A stretch of DNA of 64,000 nt from Vandiemenella viatica (lineage: Eukaryota > Arthropoda > Insecta > Orthoptera > Morabidae). The notes below the pieces were generated by a model. That model saw nothing but the letters and a program-made list of their open reading frames with translations. It ran no database searches and was not told the DNA's origin. This document shows, one piece after another, positions 57,881 to 64,000 of the stretch. Numbering within the stretch: the stretch's first letter is position 1; every line of letters starts with the position of its first letter. Location: positions 127,316,597 through 127,380,596 of the forward strand of contig CM061921.1 in assembly GCA_031002005.1 (NCBI GenBank). Reading direction: 5' to 3'. A program made the translations under genes and the position numbers.

Positions 57881-58774
57881 TTTTCTCTAAGTGGCCAGAG
57901 TTAATATGGTGTGTTATGTACAGTCGCGGACACAATTCGCGAGACCCCTCGCCTTTCGATTATGCTTCGTTCTAGACGCGAATACCGCATGGGTAGGTGG
58001 TACACTAAATTCATGATAAAACAGACCTCTCATACCCAGCACTTTACCCAAGACTAATAAAAAGAGCCCGAGCAGTAAGAAACTCGCAGACGCTCAGAGG
58101 CAAAGTTCGGAGTTCTACAGCAAAAATAATCACGAATATCACCTTTTTAGTCATAATAATTATACAAATACCCAAATCGATTGATTCTAGAGAGATTATA
58201 ACACTTTTTTCGTAATTTTGATAACCATTGTGTATTTTTTTCCTCCTTGAATAAACACTTAACAAGTCGCTAGCAATCGAAATTATATGGCGAATACCGA
58301 AACGAATCGCTAAATAACGCACGGAAAACAAAAAAGACAGTTTGAATGGACTTAGTTACACTTTCTAGCGCTGCAGCATTACATAACTGTGAGTGACAAA
58401 TACACACGAAGGTTAAGGGTAAGTAGGAAGAGCATTTACGTAAGAACTCTAATGGTAAACTAAGTCACAAAATATAAATAAATTATTTCTAGAAAATTAA
58501 ATGGTGCTGAATATTAACACCTTAATTTCGGTTTCGTCATACCTTATTTAGAAGGTAAGCTTAACTTGAACGCAGTAGCAACAGTTTGGTACTAATAATA
58601 ATAATTAAGAACAGCAAATAAATAAATAAATAAATTCGTCTGCAATGTAAATTAGCAGTTCCACATTTTAAATCTGTAAGATCGAAGTATGAAAACTTTC
58701 ATATCTCTCTTTGTTTCTGACTAACACTGATACTTCTATAAAATTTTCTGCCAAGCTTTCCTTCCTACTTTCCA

Positions 58775-58935
58775 AGCCCGATGAGTTATAGGTAACACTG
58801 TTGCCTGTCATTCGGGAGGACGCGAATTCAAACCCCGTCGGGCATCCAATTTCAGTATTCAATAATTTTCGTACTTCTCTCCAGCAGTACTCCAGAAAAG
58901 TTCCTTCAAAAAGCCGTGGCTGAAATACTTACCCG
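58775..58935 (+). repeat. SINE family A copy in the TIR element
   Basis: Head with GGAGGACGCGAATTCAAACCC (B-box-like) then a decayed body ending AGTTCCTTCAAAAAGCCGTGG. Confidence 0.65.
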
Positions 58936-59009
58936 ATCCTAGTTTCGAATACTATCAGGATTCATATTACATTGCCGTCGAAGATATGAAGAAGATAAAT
59001 AAAAAAGAA

Positions 59010-59240
59010 CGTGGCAGGTATGTGTTATCCCTTTAATCCGGCTTTCAGGAGGTCGTGGGTTCGAATCCCCATCTGGCTGTCGGGTAAGCCTTTTAGATGG
59101 TTTTCCCAAAACACTCAAGGCGAATCCCGGGATTGTTCCTTCAAAAGGCTATGGCCGAATTCCTCTCCATTACTTGCCCCCAGTTCTTTCCTGCCTCTAA
59201 TGACCTCGATTAGATATAAAGCTAGAAGCAAAAAATAATT
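59010..59240 (+). repeat. SINE family A copy in the TIR element
   Basis: Nearly full length: GGTCGTGGGTTCGAATCCCC (intact B-box, about 59049-59068), body to TAATGACCTCGATTAG (59199) and an A-rich tail (CAAAAAATAATTTCTC). Confidence 0.8.
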
Positions 59241-59369
59241 TCTCAAAAAAAAATTATTACTTCTCTGTGGTGTGTTTTGGACCTTTTCCTTGTTGGATTT
59301 ATCCTACTCAATGGCCGAACAAGGTAGAGAAGGGACTAGAGTGCTATTTCCACATGTCGAGAGTCTCAA

Positions 59370-59640
59370 GTTCGATGTTGTTTTATGGCTGGCCAACGTC
59401 GAAATCATTATAGAGGAAAAAGGACTGGGGGCATGTTTCTGGAAGGAATTCAGCCATGGCCATTCCACGGAATCATCCCAGCACTCACGGAGTGTTTTTC
59501 GATTAATCATGCAATATCGAAATACGGATGGATACACGATGATTTCAACCCCTGTCCTTCCGAATGGGATGGCTTGAGCTTTACCGGTACTCTCGGTCAC
59601 TGGTGCGATTCCGACCAGGGGCATCGGTGTTAAAGTTGGT
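59370..59640 (-). repeat. SINE family A copy in the TIR element
   Basis: Minus strand; GGAAGGAATTCAGCCATGGCC (59441-59461) is the reverse complement of the body. The head side is more diverged; a second tRNA-like stretch (GCGATTCCGACCAGGGGC, about 59606) suggests a composite end. Confidence 0.65.
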
Positions 59641-60140
59641 GTTGTTGTATGTCTTGTGTCGTCGTTCAATTGTATGAGCAAAAAGTATTTGGAAATACAT
59701 CAGTATACAAGACAAACACAAAAACGGCTTAGCTGGATGAATGGCTATCGGGAGGAATGCCATTAAAAAATTAAAGACCATTTTATTGAACCAAAAGGCA
59801 ATTGGCCGCCTTCAAAAATATCTCACCGGTCCACCTCATCTCACAAAAAATATTGTTTGTTTGGTGCCAACAAGTAACATGGCTAAGTTCTAAAACCGTA
59901 TTTGGATAAAAAATTTGAAGAGTAAGTGTACTGTAGTGAAGCTCTTTAGTGCACACGGGAGGGGTATTTAATTTCAGTTGAAAGTATAGGATTTAATCTC
60001 TTTAATATTATGCGTGGTTATTTTGTAAGAAGAAAATATTTCTGCTGGATCAGTTCAGACGCTGTCCCATGCGGTATTCGCGTCTAGAACGAAGCATAAT
60101 CGAAAGGCGAGGTGTCTCGCGAATTGTGTCCGCCACTGTA

Positions 60141-60703
60141 CCGTACTCTTATATCGTGAATTTTGCTGTTATCTTCATGCTGGCATCATTACTTCTATAT
60201 GGACAACAATGGAAAAATGAATACAACAAGGAATCGTATACAGCTGACTTTAATAGTTTCTATTACCTTTTAAAACTGATTTGTTAGAGAATATCTACAA
60301 AAATAACTATCTGGAATTGTCAGAAAGGAAGCTGAAAAAAGTTTCAGAATACTGTTCACTTTACGTAGACCAGGTTCTATTATATTCGTTTTACTATAGT
60401 AAGTCGATATACCGGTGCGATAGTTTAATCATTAATATCATGCAGTGATTCTGTAAAAGAATATTTTTTTTTAATGGACATCAAACATTTAATGAAGTTA
60501 GCAAGCCGTCTTGCCCTGGAATACCATTGAACCTGCATTTGGCTGCCAAATCAGAGAAGCTGATAGATCTTGTGTGATTGTTACTTTACTGTATGCTTCA
60601 GAAAAACAAATCTTAATAATGAAAATGGTACAAGAATATCAAGGAATAATTGTCTGATTTCAGTTTCGCATCAGTAATTTGAGTGATTTTCTGGTATACT
60701 GAC
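60141..60703. other. Intron sequence, no gene seen
   Basis: AT-rich; T(9) run near 60465. No feature recognised. Confidence 0.4.
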
Positions 60704-60813
60704 GTCAGCAGAGCTCCTGAGGCGCAGGAAGTGTTGTGCCACATGTCCCGGCAGGATGTTTGCCAGCAACTGACGGTTGTACGCCTGTAAGTGTTCCACA
60801 TCCTCTTTCTCCT
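60704..60813 (-). CDS. Adenylate cyclase, exon just before C2
   Basis: 110-bp exon and the 5'-most seen. Minus strand: acceptor CTTTTTCAG before AGGAGAAAG, donor GTCAGT after GCTGAC (a weaker donor). It encodes [36 protein letters not shown], the signalling helix/coiled-coil linker and the conserved NILP-x-H-V-A-x-HF motif that precede the C2 domain of membrane adenylate cyclases. It starts in phase 2 and ends in phase 0, joining in frame to ELYHEQ of the next exon. The second transmembrane bundle and the C1 half must be encoded upstream, beyond 64 kb. Confidence 0.94.
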
Positions 60814-61409
60814 CTGAAAAAGACGGCATACCGGTTAATTGTATGCATTACTTCAATAAATTTAGACTTAATTACCATACATAAAATATATTGTCAGGTT
60901 ATTACAGTTATACACAGTTAATTCTCCATACCAGTAGTCATTCCTCATCAATAACCTATACAGCGACAAAAAGTGTTCATGGTTTTAATACAATAAAACT
61001 ATTTACCCCAACGTTTAGCTGTTGGTGTCGGTCAATCACGCAAATTTTGAGTAAATGGCTATGTATTACACTCTACTTTTTTTTAGTCGAAATTGGGATA
61101 TTATTTCAGAATTCCCCAGTCCAAATCATCTCAAGTGCCACAGATGGTATTGACAACATCTTTATGAACCGAAACGACTGTTCATGTCTTACTGACAGGA
61201 AAACTGTATCCAGCGAAATGGTGGGTATAATAATAAGTGAATCCACGAATCACCCATAAATACCGGCAATTCAGTAAAGAATCAGCTAGACCCAGTGCAC
61301 TAGTCACGATTATTTCGCGCAAATCATCTTTTTTCTCTTTTAAAAAAATATTTGCTTATGACCTTATGTCATTAGCGGCTTTAAAGGAATGAGCATACGG
61401 AACGGGAAC
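60814..61409. other. Intron sequence, no gene seen
   Basis: AT-rich, with a 122-codon ORF (60891-61259, plus) that resembles nothing known and has no coding-like composition. Confidence 0.4.
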
Positions 61410-61565
61410 TAATTCTAACATGACCTTTCGAAGAAATTGTCTGGCATTCGCCTGGAGTTATTTTGGGAAATCTTGGAAAACCAAAATCTGGATGACAGGT
61501 AGGGGATTTAAACTCGAATTTCAGGCCCGAGTCTCAATGCTCACCCATCAGGATCTATGTGTGCA
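61410..61565 (-). repeat. SINE family A copy
   Basis: Reverse complement of the body (GCATTCGCCTGGAGTTATTTTGG at about 61445, GGAAAACCAAAATCTGGATG at about 61476), then a decayed head (GGGGATTTAAACTCGAATTTC). Confidence 0.7.
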
Positions 61566-61859
61566 TTCTCCTGTCTGGAACAGTGGCGAGATTTGCTTCA
61601 GTAATTTGTTTAGATGATTCCCTATGTGACCTTTAGCGTTAAAAACACCGACACAAAGTAAACATAAGTAACTACATAGAATTTATTGTATTACGGGAAA
61701 GAACCAAACCCAAACAAAAATGAGCAAATGCAATTCGTATCGCTCACAGAAAAGTAATTAAAACGGAAGAATAAGAGTAATGAAGTAAAATCAACATTAA
61801 CAATAACTTAAAATTAATGTTCTTAGTAACTAGGTTATTGAGAAATGTAGTGTCGTAAT
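61566..61859. other. Spacer, no gene seen
   Basis: AT-rich, nothing recognised. Confidence 0.4.
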
Positions 61860-62045
61860 GAGAGAGCTATATAATCCCAATTCCGGTCACGTGACACAAA
61901 ATGGCGGCCACCCTTCCCCTTTTTCCCCTCCCCTCAGTGACATCACATACGGTTGACGAGCGATTCAAAATGTACCAATGGCGGGCTGGTGGGCGATCAA
62001 ATCATCCAATCAGTGTTCTGGGTCATTGAGCTCTCCCACTACATA
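61860..62045 (+). promoter_or_regulatory. Promoter-like GC-rich block
   Basis: Within 180 bp: TATATAA (61869-61875), the palindrome GTCACGTGAC with an E-box (61886-61895), AAAATGGCGGC (61899-61909, like a YY1/Pho site), TGACATCA (CRE-like), and CCAAT twice (61975-61979 and 62005-62009). Such a cluster is unique in the window and lies just upstream of the 76-bp repeats and the small gene. The orientation is inferred from that gene. Confidence 0.5.
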
Positions 62046-62686
62046 GCAGCAGCGGACACCGGTAACCTCAATCTGTGTGTGACGCCATAGAACCGGTTCC
62101 TAGGAGCTCGGCCGCTAAATGGCAGCTCGGATAGCGGTAACCTCAATCTGTGTGTGACGCCATAGCACCGGTACCTAGGAGCTCGGCCGCTAGCTAGCAG
62201 CAGCGGACAGCGGTAACCTCAGTCTGTGTGTGACGCCATAGCACCGGTACCTAGGAGCTCGGCCGCTAGATGGCAGCAGTGGACAGCGGTAACCTCAGTC
62301 TGTGTGTGACGCCATAGCACCGGTACCTAGGAGCTCGGCCGCTAGCTAGCAGCAGCGGACAGCGGTAACCTCAGTCTGTGTGTGACGCCATAGCACCGGT
62401 ACCTAGGAGCTCGGCCGCTAGATGGCAGCAGTGGACAGCGGTAACCTCAGTCTGTGTGTGACGCCATAGCACCGGTACCTAGGAGCTCGGCCGCTAGCTA
62501 GCAGCAGCGGACAGCGGTAACCTCAGTCTGTGTGTGACGCCATAGCACCGGTACCTAGGAGCTCGGCCGCTAGCTAGCAGCAGCGGACAGCGGTAACCTC
62601 AGTCTGTGTGTGACGCCATAGCACCGGTACCTAGGAGCTCGGCCGCTAGATGGCAGCAGTGGACAGCGGTAACCTCAGTCTGTGTG
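62046..62686 (+). repeat. 76-bp tandem repeat, ~8 copies, two variants
   Basis: GACGCCATAG begins at 62081, 62156, 62232, 62308, 62384, 62460, 62536 and 62612: constant 75-76 bp spacing. Copies are nearly identical, the first two most diverged. Two variants differ at GCTAGCTAGCAGCAGCGG (A) versus GCTAGATGGCAGCAGTGG (B), in order A B A B A A B after the first two. Each unit strings together palindromes (ACCGGT, GGTACC, CCTAGG, GAGCTC, CGGCCG, GCTAGC). GC-rich, CpG-containing. Confidence 0.95.
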
Positions 62687-62992
62687 AGTATTCAGCGTGA
62701 TACCGCTGTGTGGTAATTAGGTCGCGACGCCAGGAGCCTCAGTTCTGACGTATCGCTATTCCTGGGTGTACCGTTACTTGGCGTGGGTGACGCGACGATG
62801 GGTGTTATTCCCGGCGTGACAGCAGACCACTCACAACACACCACCGGGCGAACAACGGATTCCGTTAGGCACTATTCCTGGTGTAAGCGGACTCGGGTAC
62901 TATCCACAACACAATTTACCGTACATGGCTGAGTATAACTTCTGTGTCAACCTTCTTCTCATCCTCATCTTCTCATCACCAGTAGCTTGCAG
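62684..62992 (+). promoter_or_regulatory. Putative 5'-UTR intron
   Basis: The last repeat ends CTGT|GTGAGTA, a strong donor (62684) that the other copies lack (they read GTGTGACG). A pyrimidine-rich tract (CTTCTTCTCATCCTCATCTT) leads to acceptors at 62982 (CACCAG) or 62992 (TTGCAG), 19-29 bases before the ATG at 63011. This is consistent with a spliced leader region for the small gene. Confidence 0.4.
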
Positions 62993-63010
62993 AGTATACC
63001 TCGACACAAC

Positions 63011-63416
63011 ATGGATCGTGCTTCAGGTTTTTTTCCTGTACTGACTGCTGATAACATCGATCAATATTTGGCAAACGGTAAATTAATTTTCTGTTATTAA
63101 TTGTTTTGCTGTATTAGTATAAATAAGGAAGTCTGATTTTAATTTTATTTTACAGGTCTTCCTGAGATCTCGCAACAAATCAGTGATGAATTTCTGACTG
63201 GTAAGTTTTAATATATTTTATTTTTTATTGCTGATAACTTTACTCATGTTGATATTACTAATTTTTTTTCTATTGTAGATTCACTATCGGTAACCATGAC
63301 CGACCTTGAGGTGCGATACGCTCTTGCAGGTGGTAAGTGATTAACATAATTTTATGCTACAGATTATTTTTTTCACCGACGTTATTCATTTTGTTTCAGA
63401 TGATGAAGTTAATTAA
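63011..63416 (+). CDS. Novel four-exon microgene, 60-aa acidic protein
   Basis: Four short exons, 63011-63077, 63156-63200, 63279-63332 and 63400-63416 (67, 45, 54 and 17 bp), separated by introns of 78, 78 and 67 bp. Donors are ACG|GTAAAT, CTG|GTAAGT and GTG|GTAAGT; acceptors TTTTACAG, CTATTGTAG and TTGTTTCAG with pyrimidine tracts. All three introns are phase 1, so the two internal exons are symmetric and each could be skipped without a frameshift. The joined frame runs from ATG to TAA. It starts MDRASGFFPVLTADNIDQYL, continues through LPEISQQISDEFLTD and SLSVTMTDLEVRYALAGD, and ends DEVN. It has 12 Asp/Glu and 2 Arg, no Lys, no signal peptide or membrane segment. Unspliced reading stops soon after each exon. 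I do not recognise the family; an acidic regulatory peptide or a transposon accessory protein are guesses. Context: promoter-like block and 76-bp repeats upstream, AATAAA downstream. Confidence 0.68.
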
Positions 63417-64000
63417 TAATTTTTCATGTGACTGCTTAATGCCTATGTTACACGTATTCGACGGTTGGTTCAGAGATGGGGGGGGGGGATACCATCAAGT
63501 CCAACTTTTATCGTGAATATGAATATTAATTTTCTAATTTGGTTAATAGGTGAACTCGAATCTCGAATGCTGCAAGAATTTAAGTTACACAAAAAATATC
63601 CAATTTAATCTGTCTTCTGGCTTATACAAGGCTGGGCATATTTAACATTATGTTAAACACAATATAATCAAAGACAATAAACAAGCAATACCCAGCGTTT
63701 ACAATTTCCCGGATAAATGCAAGCATAAACAGATTTTAAATATTTCAAAAATTTCCCAAAGTCAATATACATTAAAGTGGCGTCGCAGGACAACAAATTA
63801 ATGTTAACATTTACAAAATAATCCCAGGGGCACCATTTAAAGTGAAAAGCATCATTTGAATTAGTTATAATGAGTAGGATGCTTAAAATTTGAAGTTAAC
63901 GAACATAGAAAGTTGGTTAGCTCTGTAAATATTGTCGTGATGAGAGCGGAGAATCTAATCTCAGAAGTCGCTTACATATCTGTGCCAGAAAGTGTCTAGC
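63417..64000 (+). other. 3' flank of the microgene with polyadenylation signal
   Basis: AT-rich, with a G run at 63478-63488 and AATAAA at 63676-63681 that could end the microgene transcript. No further coding exon seen before the window ends. Confidence 0.4.

Larger units (their letters stand above)
57921..60138. mobile_element. Tc1-type non-autonomous element with 74-bp TIRs
   Basis: TA on both sides (57919-57920, 60139-60140). The left end CAGTCGCGGACACAATTCGC and the reverse complement of the right end CAGTGGCGGACACAATTCGC continue to match for about 74 bp (to ATACCGCATGG), with three differences seen. No transposase ORF lies within the 2218 bp. Three SINE-A copies are inside. The CAGTGGCGGACA start is typical of Tc1-like elements. 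The TIRs remain alike although the interior is full of older-looking SINEs. Confidence 0.88.

Noticed and set aside
17697..60813. Adenylate cyclase exons as a processed pseudogene or separate gene fragments
   Set aside because: Consensus splice sites, matching phases and the correct order on one strand over four exons fit a single intron-containing gene.
1..64000. CRISPR arrays, bacterial operons or phage genes
   Set aside because: No such structure; the window is clearly eukaryotic (spliced exons, SINEs, LINEs).

Overview
The window is a stretch of a large, repeat-rich animal genome, almost certainly an insect. The host gene has exons of 110-220 bp separated by introns of 3-29 kb, base composition is AT-rich, and most of the sequence is transposable elements of many superfamilies inserted into one another. 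The tRNA-derived SINE family with ten or so copies and the giant introns suggest an orthopteran (locust or grasshopper), but that is an inference.

The one clearly recognisable host gene lies on the minus strand. It is a membrane-type class III adenylate cyclase, represented by four consecutive exons of its C2 catalytic domain in transcript order: 60704-60813, 57145-57364, 27768-27899 and 17697-17821. Splice sites and reading phases join perfectly. Introns are about 3.3, 29.2 and 9.9 kb, so nearly everything between 17.7 and 60.8 kb is intron filled with mobile DNA. The 5' exons lie beyond the window, and the last exon(s) were not found below 17.7 kb.

Layout. 0-17 kb: SINEs, a complete DD41D Tc1/mariner-type element with TIRs (3660-5010), Penelope-like element (PLE) pieces (7.1-9.3 kb), LINE relics, and a young LINE (12777-15905) nested in an older LINE of opposite orientation. 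18-25 kb: a degenerate LINE and a 4.8-kb dimeric satellite (monomer about 112 bp). 25-36 kb: mariner remnants, LINE relics, a PLE/mariner chimera and a PIF/Harbinger element (34551-35500). 36.9-43.3 kb: a CR1-like LINE with an esterase-type ORF1 and about 111-bp tandem 5' monomers, interrupted inside ORF1 by a complete IS630/Tc1/mariner-like element with an intact 523-aa DD81E transposase (39869-42545). 47.4-49.2 kb: an internally deleted piggyBac-like element. 51.8-54.9 kb: a Ty3/gypsy-type LTR element followed by a P-element-family transposase relic. 57.9-60.1 kb: a 2.2-kb element with 74-bp terminal inverted repeats and three SINEs inside.

The right end (61.86-63.42 kb, plus strand) looks different: a promoter-like GC-rich block, about eight copies of a 76-bp tandem repeat, and a small gene with four tiny exons and three short phase-1 introns encoding a 60-residue acidic protein. 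I do not recognise it; it is the best candidate for something undescribed.
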